A DNA stretch of 6,434 nucleotides from an uncultured Bacteroidales bacterium. GTDB lineage: Bacteria > Bacteroidota > Bacteroidia > Bacteroidales > Paludibacteraceae. Positions 1-6,434 of the stretch are shown in pieces. The stretch lies in assembly GCA_946619625.1 (NCBI GenBank), contig CAMOMF010000206.1:1-6434 (forward strand), given 5' to 3'. A program made the position numbers and the translations under genes. The notes under the pieces are model-generated. The model was not told the origin of the DNA. It saw only the letters and a program-made list of their open reading frames with translations, and searched no databases. Every line of letters begins with the position of its first letter. Positions within the stretch are counted from its first letter, which is position 1.

Positions 1-820
1 AGAGGAACTGCACCTGCCCACTGCGCCCTATAAGTTCGCTGACAACCATGACGAGTTCATCGCAGCCGTTCATGAGATAGGTATTCCCTGCGTAGTCAAG
101 CCCATCATGTCATCCTCCGGCCATGGACAATCGACCATTCACACCGAGGCTGAGATAGAGCCTGCTTGGACCAACTCACAACAAGGCGGCCGTGCCGGTG
201 CAGGGCGCGTCATCGTCGAGGGCTTTATCCATTTCGACTACGAGATAACGCTACTCACCGTACGTCACATAGGCGGAACTACCTATTTGCAGCCCATTGG
301 TCATCATCAGGTGGACGGCGACTACCGTGAGTCGTGGCAGCCGCAAGCCATGACGGCTGAAGCGCTGAATCAGGCACAACACATTGCCAAGACTATCACG
401 GACGCTTTAGGCGGATTCGGAATCTTTGGCGTGGAGATGTTTATTCAGGGAGACAAGGTGATTTTCTCCGAAGTAAGTCCTCGTCCGCACGATACAGGCA
501 TGGTCACGATGATCAGTCAAGACCTGAGTGAGTTCGCGCTCCATGCACGTGCCGTACTCGGACTGCCTATCCCCGAGATCCGTTTCTTCGGACCCTCCGC
601 CAGCAAGGCTATCGTCATTGAGGGCGACGGCACAGAGGTGACTTTTGATGGACTCGACAAAGCCCTGTCTATCCCGGGCACTCAACTGCGCCTGTTCGGC
701 AAACCGGAGGTACACGGACATCGTCGTTACGGAGTCGTTCTCGCTACCGACGAGTCGGTCGAGAAAGCCCTCGACAAGGTCATGAAAGCCTATAACTGTA
801 TATCCTATAACGTCAAGTAA
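1..820 (+). CDS. purT: Formate-dependent phosphoribosylglycinamide formyltransferase (GAR transformylase 2), C-terminal part
   Basis: This is the 3' end of purT, open at the left edge; the first whole codon is at base 2 and 272 residues are visible. The family is about 390 residues long, so roughly the first 120 (the N-terminal nucleotide-binding-like domain) are missing. PurT uses formate and ATP to formylate glycinamide ribonucleotide in the third step of purine synthesis, in the cytosol. The visible part is an ATP-grasp domain plus the C-terminal lid. Fragment residues 31-43 hold the conserved ATP-binding Lys33 and the Ser/Gly-rich loop. QQGGRAGAGRVIVEG is at 60-74, DGDYRESWQP at 105-114, the metal-binding EVSPRPHDTGM at 157-167, QDLSEFALHARAVLGLP at 173-189, and the GAR-binding segment RLFGKPEVHGHRR at 230-242. 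Together these distinguish PurT from PurK. One oddity is SSSGHGQ in the loop, where the E. coli enzyme has SSSGKGQ. The TAA stop lies 3 nt before purB. Identity is very secure, from remembered similarity to E. coli PurT. Confidence 0.97.
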   Translation, partial: EELHLPTAPYKFADNHDEFIAAVHEIGIPCVVKPIMSSSGHGQSTIHTEAEIEPAWTNSQQGGRAGAGRVIVEGFIHFDYEITLLTVRHIGGTTYLQPIGHHQVDGDYRESWQPQAMTAEALNQAQHIAKTITDALGGFGIFGVEMFIQGDKVIFSEVSPRPHDTGMVTMISQDLSEFALHARAVLGLPIPEIRFFGPSASKAIVIEGDGTEVTFDGLDKALSIPGTQLRLFGKPEVHGHRRYGVVLATDESVEKALDKVMKAYNCISYNVK

Positions 821-823
821 ATC

Positions 824-2137
824 ATGATAGATCGTTATTCTCGCGCGGCAATGCGCAATATATGGACTGAAGAAAACAAGTTCCGAGCCTATCTGGAGGT
901 AGAGATACTCGCCGCAGAGGCATGGTCCGAATTGGGGGTAGTCCCCAAAGAGGACGTAGCCAAGCTGCGTGCCAACGCTACCTTCGATGTGGACCGCATT
1001 CATGAGATTGAAGAGGTCACCCGTCACGACGTGGTTGCTTTCACCCGCACCGTCAGCGAGTCGCTCGGTGAAGAGCGCAAATGGGTTCATTACGGGCTGA
1101 CCTCTACCGATGTGGTGGATACCGCCAACGGTTATCTGCTCAAGCAGGCGAACACCATCCTCCGCGATGACCTGCAGCAGTTTATGGCCGTTTTGAAAAG
1201 ACGCGCTAACGAATTCAAATACACGCCGGTCATTGGTCGCACACATGGCATGCACGCTGATGTCACTTCATTCGGCCTCAAGTGGGCGTTGTGGTATTCC
1301 GCTATGGAACGCAATGTAGAGCGCTTCGAAATGGCGGCAAAAGGAGTGGAAGCCGGCAAATTGTCAGGTGCAGTAGGCAACTATGCGAACATTCCTCCGT
1401 TTATTCAGCAGTATGTGTGCGAGCATTTGGGCATTGAGTCCGCTAAGATTGCCACGCAGGTGCTTGGCAGGGACCGTCATGCGTTCTATCTGTCCACCCT
1501 TGCCGTGATTGCCGGTACATTGGAGCAGATTGCTCTTGAAATCCGCAATATGCAGCGGCAGGAAGTAAGAGAGGTGGAAGAAGCTTTTCGCAAAGGGCAG
1601 AAAGGGTCGTCTGCCATGCCTCACAAGCGCAACCCGATTTCGTCTGAGAATATCTGCGGCTGTGCACGTGTTATGCGAGGGTATATGTGTACGGCATCAG
1701 AGAATATCGCTCTCTGGCACGAACGCGACATCTCCCACTCCTCCACCGAACGAATCGTACTGCCCGATGCTACCATCCTGCTCGACTATATGTTGGCACG
1801 GCTTATGGGGGTATTGGACAATTTGGTGGTCTATCCGGAGAATATGCTCCGCAACATTGGTCTCACCCACGGTGCCATCTTCGCCCAGCGTGTGATGAAT
1901 GCGCTGATAGAAAAAGGTTTGGTTCGTGAGCAGGCGTACGACTTGGTGCAACCGGTCGCCATGCGCACTCTCATGGAGGGCGGGCAGATGCAGGACCTTC
2001 TCAAACAAACCCCCGAAGTGATGAAGCAACTCACCCCCGAGGAGGTGGACAAATGTTTCACCCTCGATTACTATATGATTAACGTAGATTGTATCTTTAT
2101 GCAATTAAGATTCTCCATAACACTGACGTTCTTTTAG
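824..2137 (+). CDS. purB: Adenylosuccinate lyase, Bacillus-type
   Basis: PurB is a homotetrameric lyase of the fumarase/aspartase superfamily. It removes fumarate from SAICAR in the IMP pathway and from adenylosuccinate to give AMP. The 437-residue product starts at an ATG 3 nt after purT with the family-typical MIDRYSRAAM. Visible active-site segments are TRHDVVAF (His68), KWVHYGLTSTD (His89), GRTHGMHAD (His141, proposed general acid) and the flexible signature loop GSSAMPHKRNP at 261-271 with the catalytic serine at 262/263. LWHERDISHSSTER follows at 297-310. The numbering matches B. subtilis PurB (431 aa) rather than the longer E. coli form. Homology runs to about VDCIF at 421-425 and the next few residues; the tail SITLTFF is not family-like. 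The gene reads into the purA coding region and stops at TAG 2135-2137. Within GRTHGMHADVTSF, B. subtilis has HAEPTTF, so Pro is replaced by Val147. The function is certain, but the exact C-terminus is doubtful because of the junction with purA. Confidence 0.97.
   Translation: MIDRYSRAAMRNIWTEENKFRAYLEVEILAAEAWSELGVVPKEDVAKLRANATFDVDRIHEIEEVTRHDVVAFTRTVSESLGEERKWVHYGLTSTDVVDTANGYLLKQANTILRDDLQQFMAVLKRRANEFKYTPVIGRTHGMHADVTSFGLKWALWYSAMERNVERFEMAAKGVEAGKLSGAVGNYANIPPFIQQYVCEHLGIESAKIATQVLGRDRHAFYLSTLAVIAGTLEQIALEIRNMQRQEVREVEEAFRKGQKGSSAMPHKRNPISSENICGCARVMRGYMCTASENIALWHERDISHSSTERIVLPDATILLDYMLARLMGVLDNLVVYPENMLRNIGLTHGAIFAQRVMNALIEKGLVREQAYDLVQPVAMRTLMEGGQMQDLLKQTPEVMKQLTPEEVDKCFTLDYYMINVDCIFMQLRFSITLTFF
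2089..2137 (+). other. Irregular purB-purA junction with apparent 49-nt overlap
   Basis: The purB frame runs to TAG 2135-2137 while the purA frame opens, by conventional codons, only at TTG 2089. Recognisable PurB homology fades near 2110-2116 and PurA homology starts near 2119-2125, so the true protein ends nearly abut. There is no ATG in the purA frame here. The bases ccataacactgac at 2115-2127 would read ATG AAC ACT GAC, a normal PurA start, if one G stood after 2118. That same insertion would also remove the purB stop and place both genes in one frame. The region is either a real long overlap with a TTG start, a use of a rare ATT start (2104 or 2110), or a one- or two-base indel in the assembly or strain. 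Confidence 0.6.
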
Positions 2138-3408
2138 GCATTCAGTGGGGCGATGAGGGCAAAGGCAAAATGGTCGATGTCCTTACTCCAAAATACGATA
2201 TAGTTGCCCGTTTTCAGGGTGGACCCAATGCGGGGCATACGCTCGAGTTCGACGGTCAGAAATACGTGCTCCGCAGTATTCCGTCCGGTATCTTCCAAGG
2301 CGATAAACTCAACCTGATAGGCAACGGCGTAGTGCTTGACCCGATTTTGTTTAGAAACGAGGCAGAGGAGTTGGCAACTTCCGGTCACAACCTCAAAGAG
2401 CGCTTGCTCATATCCAAGAAAGCGCACCTCATTATGCCCACACACCGCTTGCTCGACCAGGCCAACGAGGCCGCCAAGGGCAAGGCGAAGATAGGCACTA
2501 CCGGTAAGGGAATCGGACCTACGTACACCGATAAAGTGAGCCGCAATGGTCTCCGCGTGGGTGATATTTTCGTTGGTTTCCCCGAGAAGTACGCTCAGGC
2601 TAAAGCGCGACATATTGACATGATCCATTCTCTCAATGAAGCCGCCGTCAGAAAAGGCGGTCAAGCCGTGTCAATGGACGGACTCGAGGCGTTGGAAAAG
2701 CAGTGGATGGAGAGTATAGAGTATCTGCGCACATTCCGCTTCATTGACAGCGAGCATTTCGCCAACAAGTGTTTGGCGGAGGGTAAGTCTATCCTCTGCG
2801 AGGGTGCACAAGGCTCGCTGCTGGACGTGGACTTCGGGTCATATCCCTTTGTCACCTCCAGCAACACCGTCTGTGCCGGTGCTTGTACCGGTCTCGGACT
2901 GCCGCCAAGTCGCATCGGCGAGGTGTACGGCATTTTCAAGGCATATTGTACACGTGTAGGTGCCGGACCTTTCCCAACTGAACTATTTGACGAAACAGGG
3001 GCGAAAATACGTTCTATCGGGCATGAATACGGAGCCGTCACAGGCCGTGAGCGCCGTTGCGGGTGGATTGACCTGGTAGCCCTTCGTTACACAATCATGC
3101 TTAATGGAGTCACCCAACTCATCATGATGAAATCGGATGTGCTCGACTCTTTTCCTGTCATCAAGGCTTGTACGGCATATCGGATAGATGATCAAATCAC
3201 GCGCGACTTCCCGTTTTCGATAGAGGGGAACGTGGAACCCGTCTATGAGGAACTCCCCGGGTGGCAGCAAGACCTCACTCACTGCACTCAAGAAAACGAA
3301 CTGCCCGAGGCGTTTATGAATTACGTACATTTCTTGGAGCACGAACTCGAAACACCTATCAAGATCATTTCGGTCGGACCTGACCGCGAAGCAACTATAT
3401 GGAGGTAA
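2089..3408 (+). CDS. purA: Adenylosuccinate synthetase
   Basis: PurA joins IMP and aspartate using GTP to form adenylosuccinate, the substrate of the PurB encoded just upstream; it is a cytosolic homodimer. Numbering from TTG 2089, the product has 439 residues. The P-loop GIQWGDEGKGK is at 17-27 (Asp22 corresponds to catalytic Asp13 of E. coli), GGPNAGHTL at 44-52 (His50 corresponds to His41), TTGKGIGPTYTDKVSRNG at 137-154, CEGAQGSLLD at 237-246, VTSSNTVCAGACTGLG at 255-270, RVGAGPFPTE at 289-298, the substrate-binding TGRERRCGW at 318-326, MKSDVLD at 347-353 as the guanine-recognition motif, and the C-terminal SVGPDREATI. All catalytic elements are present and the family match is Bacteroidota-like. 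The start is uncertain: family homology begins around residue 11-13 (TDVLLG), the only conventional start in frame before the P-loop is TTG 2089, and an in-frame stop lies at 2080-2082. The first 8-10 residues (MYLYAIKILH) look non-native. The stop TAA shares its last base with the carA ATG. Confidence 0.96.
   Translation: MYLYAIKILHNTDVLLGIQWGDEGKGKMVDVLTPKYDIVARFQGGPNAGHTLEFDGQKYVLRSIPSGIFQGDKLNLIGNGVVLDPILFRNEAEELATSGHNLKERLLISKKAHLIMPTHRLLDQANEAAKGKAKIGTTGKGIGPTYTDKVSRNGLRVGDIFVGFPEKYAQAKARHIDMIHSLNEAAVRKGGQAVSMDGLEALEKQWMESIEYLRTFRFIDSEHFANKCLAEGKSILCEGAQGSLLDVDFGSYPFVTSSNTVCAGACTGLGLPPSRIGEVYGIFKAYCTRVGAGPFPTELFDETGAKIRSIGHEYGAVTGRERRCGWIDLVALRYTIMLNGVTQLIMMKSDVLDSFPVIKACTAYRIDDQITRDFPFSIEGNVEPVYEELPGWQQDLTHCTQENELPEAFMNYVHFLEHELETPIKIISVGPDREATIWR
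3401..3405 (+). promoter_or_regulatory. GGAGG just before the carA start, possible ribosome-binding element
   Basis: A perfect GGAGG is formed by the last two sense codons of purA (tgg agg) and lies only 2 nt before the ATG at 3408. That is closer than the usual 5-9 nt for a Shine-Dalgarno site, and ribosomes of this phylum make little use of such sites, so it may be coincidental. It could still hold terminating ribosomes near the TAATG stop-start and help reinitiation on carA. An alternative carA ATG at 3399-3401 runs into the same element. Confidence 0.25.
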
Positions 3409-4475
3409 TGAAAAAAGCAATTCTCAAACTCAGCGACGGCACTACATTTGAGGGCTTCAGTTTTGGCGCGGACGTTCCGGTCAGCGGTGAGGTGGTGTTC
3501 AACACCGCGATGATGGGATATCCTGAGTCACTCACCGACCCCAGTTATGCAGGGCAGTTGATGGCGCTCACCTATCCGTTGGTAGGTAATTACGGCGTGC
3601 CGGAGTTCTCTTTCCGTCCGGACGGACTGGCAACATTCATGGAGTCCGACCGTATCTATGCGCGGGCGATAATTTGTAGCGAGTATAGTGGCGAATATAG
3701 TCACTGGAATGCCCATGAGGCCCTCGCTGATTGGCTCAAACGTGAGGGGGTGCCGGGAATAACCGGCATCGATACACGTGCCCTGACTATGTTGTTGCGC
3801 GAGCAGGGGGTCATGCTGGGCGCTATCGAGATTGAGGGCTGCGAACCTGCCCCAACTGCACAGTACGAAGGGGTCAATTTCGTGGAACAAGTATCCTGTA
3901 AAGAGGTGATTCACTACAACGAAGGCGCACCCAAGAAAGTCATCCTCGTGGACTGTGGCGTCAAGCACAATATTATCCGTTGCCTGCTCCGCCGAGGCGT
4001 CGAAGTGATACGTGTCCCTTGGGACTACAATTTCAACACGATCAAGGCCGATGGACTCTTTCTTTCCAATGGACCCGGTGACCCCGACACATGCTCCCCT
4101 ACTGTAAACTTTATCGCTACCTGGTTAAAGGAGGGTAAGACCGTCTTCGGAATATGTATGGGCAACCAACTTCTTGCCAAAGCGGCAGGGGCAACCATCT
4201 ACAAACTGCCGTACGGTCACCGTTCGCACAACCAGCCGGTACGCATGGTGGGAACAGACCGCTGTTTCATCACCTCGCAAAACCACGGGTATGCCGTCGA
4301 TGCAGCCACCCTGCCCAAGGACTGGGAACAGTTGTTTGTGAACATGAATGATGGCTCCAACGAGGGTATACGTCACCTCACCAAGCCTTGGTTCTCTGCG
4401 CAGTTCCACCCCGAGGCATGTTCCGGACCGGTAGATACCGAGTTCCTTTTTGATGACTTCGTGAAACTTCTATAG
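3408..4475 (+). CDS. carA: Carbamoyl phosphate synthetase, glutamine-hydrolysing small subunit
   Basis: CarA releases ammonia from glutamine and passes it through a tunnel to CarB, which makes carbamoyl phosphate for pyrimidine and arginine synthesis. From ATG 3408 the product has 355 residues, normal for Bacteroidota. The N-terminal CPSase small-chain domain (about 1-150) includes GEVVFNTAMMGYPESLTDPSYAGQ at 27-50 in family form and GVPGITGIDTRALT at 114-127. The C-terminal class I glutamine amidotransferase domain (about 175-355) has LSNGPGDP at 219-226 (oxyanion region), the nucleophile elbow FGICMGNQLL with Cys250, GHRSHNQPV at 270-278, and AQFHPEA with His334 and Glu336, completing the triad. 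The glutaminase is therefore intact. I chose ATG 3408 because MKKAILKLSDG matches the usual family start and it overlaps the purA stop as TAATG; an in-frame ATG at 3399 would add only three residues (MEV). carB follows 11 nt after the TAG stop. Identification is secure. Confidence 0.98.
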   Translation: MKKAILKLSDGTTFEGFSFGADVPVSGEVVFNTAMMGYPESLTDPSYAGQLMALTYPLVGNYGVPEFSFRPDGLATFMESDRIYARAIICSEYSGEYSHWNAHEALADWLKREGVPGITGIDTRALTMLLREQGVMLGAIEIEGCEPAPTAQYEGVNFVEQVSCKEVIHYNEGAPKKVILVDCGVKHNIIRCLLRRGVEVIRVPWDYNFNTIKADGLFLSNGPGDPDTCSPTVNFIATWLKEGKTVFGICMGNQLLAKAAGATIYKLPYGHRSHNQPVRMVGTDRCFITSQNHGYAVDAATLPKDWEQLFVNMNDGSNEGIRHLTKPWFSAQFHPEACSGPVDTEFLFDDFVKLL

Positions 4476-4486
4476 TACAATCTGAC

Positions 4487-6434
4487 ATGAAATTAGAAAA
4501 CATACACAAAGTATTGGTTCTTGGTTCCGGTGCCCTCAAGATAGGTGAGGCGGGAGAGTTTGACTACTCCGGCTCGCAGGCACTGAAAGCACTTCGCGAA
4601 GAGGGCATCGAGACGGTTCTTATCAATCCCAATATCGCCACAGTACAAACCTCTGAAGGGGTGGCAGACCATATTTATTTTCTGCCGGTTACGCCTTATT
4701 TCGTAGAGCGTCTCATTGAGAAAGAGCGTCCCGACGGGATTCTCCTCTCTTTCGGTGGACAAACTGCCCTCAATTGTGGTGTGGCGCTCCATCGGTCAGG
4801 CGTGTTGGACAAGTACAATGTTCAGGTGTTGGGAACTCCTGTTGAAACGATTATCAACACCGAGGACCGCGAACTGTTTGTGCAGAAACTCAACGAGATA
4901 GACGTCAAAACCATCAAGTCCGAAGCGTGTGAGACGCCTGAACAGGCAAGACTTGCCGCTGCCGAGTTGGGTTATCCGGTTATCATCCGTGCTGCATATG
5001 CGCTTGGCGGACTCGGGTCGGGCTTCTGTGATAATGAAGACGAACTCAACGTCATGGTCGAGAAAGCGTTCTCTTTCTCCCCACAAGTCCTAGTGGAGAA
5101 ATCTCTGAAAGGGTGGAAAGAGATAGAGTATGAGGTAGTCCGTGACCGTTACGACAACTGTATCACAGTCTGCAACATGGAGAACTTCGACCCCCTGGGT
5201 ATTCATACCGGCGAGTCTATTGTCATTGCCCCTTCGCAGACGCTCACCAACTCTGAGTACCACAAACTGCGTGCTTTGGCGATTCGTATCATCCGCCACT
5301 TGGGCATAGTGGGTGAGTGCAACGTACAATATGCCTTCGACCCCGAATCAGAAGACTACCGCGTCATCGAGGTAAACGCCCGTCTCAGCCGCTCCTCCGC
5401 TTTGGCATCCAAAGCGACCGGTTATCCGCTCGCTTTTGTGGCAGCCAAACCTGGACTGGGCTACGGACTCTTCGAACTGACCAACTCCGTCACCAAGTCC
5501 ACTTCAGCCTTCTTCGAGCCGGCACTCGACTACGTGGTGTGCAAGATCCCTCGTTGGGATTTGGGTAAGTTCCGAGGCGTCAATCGCGAATTGGGCAGTT
5601 CCATGAAATCAGTAGGCGAAGTGATGGCAATAGGGCGGACCTTCGAGGAATCCATACAAAAAGGTCTACGCATGATAGGGCAAGGCATGCACGGATTCAC
5701 CGAGAACAAAGAACTTCATGTGGACGACCTCGATGCTGCGCTGAAAGCACCAACCGACAAACGTATTTTTGCCATCGCCCAGGCAATGTACCAGGGGTAC
5801 AGTGTCGAACGTATTCATGAACTCACCAAGATAGACCGCTGGTTCTTGCAGCGGCTGCAACATATTATTCGCATCGATGCCGAACTCAAAAAACTGCCCG
5901 GATTGGAGGCGTTGGACCACGACTTGCTGCTCCGCGCCAAGCAGTTAGGTTTCTCTGATTTCCAGATTGCACGAGCAGTGGGATTGGGGCACTCCATGAC
6001 CATGGATCAAGCCGTCCTAAAGATGCGTGCTTACCGCAAGCAAATGGGGGTTCTGCCGGTTGTCAAGCAGATTGACACTCTCGCCGGCGAGTTCCCTGCG
6101 CAAACCAACTACCTCTACCTCACCTATTGCGGAACGAAAAACGATGTACAGTACAAGGGAGATCAGAAATCCATCGTGGTGCTGGGCTCCGGCGCATACC
6201 GCATTGGCTCGTCCGTAGAGTTCGACTGGTGTGGCGTCCAAGCTTTGCACACCATCAGACAAAACGGGTATCGCTCTGTCATGATTAACTACAACCCCGA
6301 AACTGTTTCTACATACTACGACGTGTGTGACCGACTCTATTTCGATGAACTAACCTCCGAACGTGTTATGGATTTCATCGAGTTGGAGCACCCTCACGGC
6401 GTGATTGTTTCCACGGGCGGACAGATACCTAACA
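4487..6434 (+). CDS. carB: Carbamoyl phosphate synthetase large subunit, N-terminal part
   Basis: CarB makes carbamoyl phosphate from bicarbonate, two ATP and the ammonia delivered by CarA. The frame stays open from ATG 4487 to the right edge, giving 649 of about 1,070 residues. The first (carboxyphosphate) half is complete: GSGALKIGEAGEFDYSGSQ at 13-31, FGGQTALN at 89-96, the ATP-grasp domain with Arg128 and Arg168 (E. coli Arg129/Arg169), KGWKEIEYEVVRD at 208-220, GIHTGESI at 238-245, and the metal-binding EVNARLSRSSALASKATG at 295-312 (Glu295, Asn297). The oligomerisation domain covers about 400-550. The second synthetase half begins with VVLGSGAYRIGSSVEFDWC at 564-582 and the window ends at STGGQIPN; the second ATP-grasp and the allosteric domain are not seen. 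The motifs are of the Bacteroidota/eukaryote (CAD-like) kind rather than the E. coli kind. Oddities are Glu21 for the usual Gln, Pro322 in AAKPGLG where relatives have Leu, and Tyr610 in VSTYYD where relatives have VSTDYD. No break in the frame is seen. Confidence 0.98.
   Translation, partial: MKLENIHKVLVLGSGALKIGEAGEFDYSGSQALKALREEGIETVLINPNIATVQTSEGVADHIYFLPVTPYFVERLIEKERPDGILLSFGGQTALNCGVALHRSGVLDKYNVQVLGTPVETIINTEDRELFVQKLNEIDVKTIKSEACETPEQARLAAAELGYPVIIRAAYALGGLGSGFCDNEDELNVMVEKAFSFSPQVLVEKSLKGWKEIEYEVVRDRYDNCITVCNMENFDPLGIHTGESIVIAPSQTLTNSEYHKLRALAIRIIRHLGIVGECNVQYAFDPESEDYRVIEVNARLSRSSALASKATGYPLAFVAAKPGLGYGLFELTNSVTKSTSAFFEPALDYVVCKIPRWDLGKFRGVNRELGSSMKSVGEVMAIGRTFEESIQKGLRMIGQGMHGFTENKELHVDDLDAALKAPTDKRIFAIAQAMYQGYSVERIHELTKIDRWFLQRLQHIIRIDAELKKLPGLEALDHDLLLRAKQLGFSDFQIARAVGLGHSMTMDQAVLKMRAYRKQMGVLPVVKQIDTLAGEFPAQTNYLYLTYCGTKNDVQYKGDQKSIVVLGSGAYRIGSSVEFDWCGVQALHTIRQNGYRSVMINYNPETVSTYYDVCDRLYFDELTSERVMDFIELEHPHGVIVSTGGQIPN

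Noticed and set aside
821..823. A promoter or regulator between purT and purB, or between carA and carB (4476-4486)
   Set aside because: The gaps are 3 and 11 nt, too short for a promoter, and no Bacteroidota -7/-33 pattern or hairpin could be made out there.
407..1255. A long open frame (282 codons) on the minus strand across purT and purB
   Set aside because: It lies wholly antisense to two genes with clear homology, its translation has no recognisable motif, and it spans their junction. It is a shadow of the codon pattern on the other strand.
1697..2104. A minus-strand open frame of 135 codons under the end of purB
   Set aside because: It is antisense to well-conserved PurB sequence, has no domain or start signal of note, and does not explain the purB-purA junction.
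2131..2137. A programmed frameshift at cttttag joining purB to purA
   Set aside because: Reaching the purA frame needs a -1 slip from TTT to CTT, which is poor re-pairing, and no X XXY YYZ heptamer fits the frame. The +1 slip pairs well but leads to the wrong frame.
2983..3420. A minus-strand open frame of 145 codons under the end of purA, reaching the carA start
   Set aside because: It is antisense to conserved PurA segments, with no recognisable protein features.
4487..6434. Similarity between the start of CarB and residues about 564-649, as if a duplicated gene
   Set aside because: The two homologous synthetase halves are a known ancient feature of every CarB, not a new duplication.

Overview
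This window is a run of five tightly packed genes, all on the + strand, for nucleotide biosynthesis: the 3' part of purT, then purB, purA and carA, and the 5' part of carB. Every substantial stretch of sequence is coding. The spacings are 3 nt (purT-purB), an apparent 49-nt overlap (purB-purA), 1 nt shared (purA-carA, TAATG) and 11 nt (carA-carB). This points to one polycistronic transcript with translational coupling. Any promoter and terminator must lie outside the window.

The organism looks like a member of Bacteroidota, probably Bacteroidales. By recall, PurA, CarA and CarB closely match Bacteroides-type proteins. CarB has the eukaryote-like motifs of that lineage (GSGALKIG, KGWKEIEYEVVRD, GSGAYRIGSSVEFDWC) rather than the E. 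coli forms. No start codon has a well-spaced Shine-Dalgarno sequence, which also fits this phylum. PurB is instead of the short Bacillus subtilis type (MIxRYSR... start, His68/His89/His141 numbering).

Layout: 1-820 is the C-terminal 272 residues of formate-dependent GAR transformylase (early purine pathway). 824-2137 is adenylosuccinate lyase, and about 2089-3408 is adenylosuccinate synthetase; together these two convert IMP to AMP, and the lyase also acts earlier on SAICAR. 3408-4475 and 4487-end are the glutaminase and synthetase subunits of carbamoyl phosphate synthetase, which feeds pyrimidine and arginine synthesis. The cluster therefore joins purine and carbamoyl phosphate production in one unit.

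I found no mobile element, RNA gene, CRISPR array, defence system or new type of system. The items that deserve a second look are the purB-purA junction, where purA has no ATG and a one-base indel may be involved, and a few substitutions at positions I know as strongly conserved in PurT, PurB and CarB.
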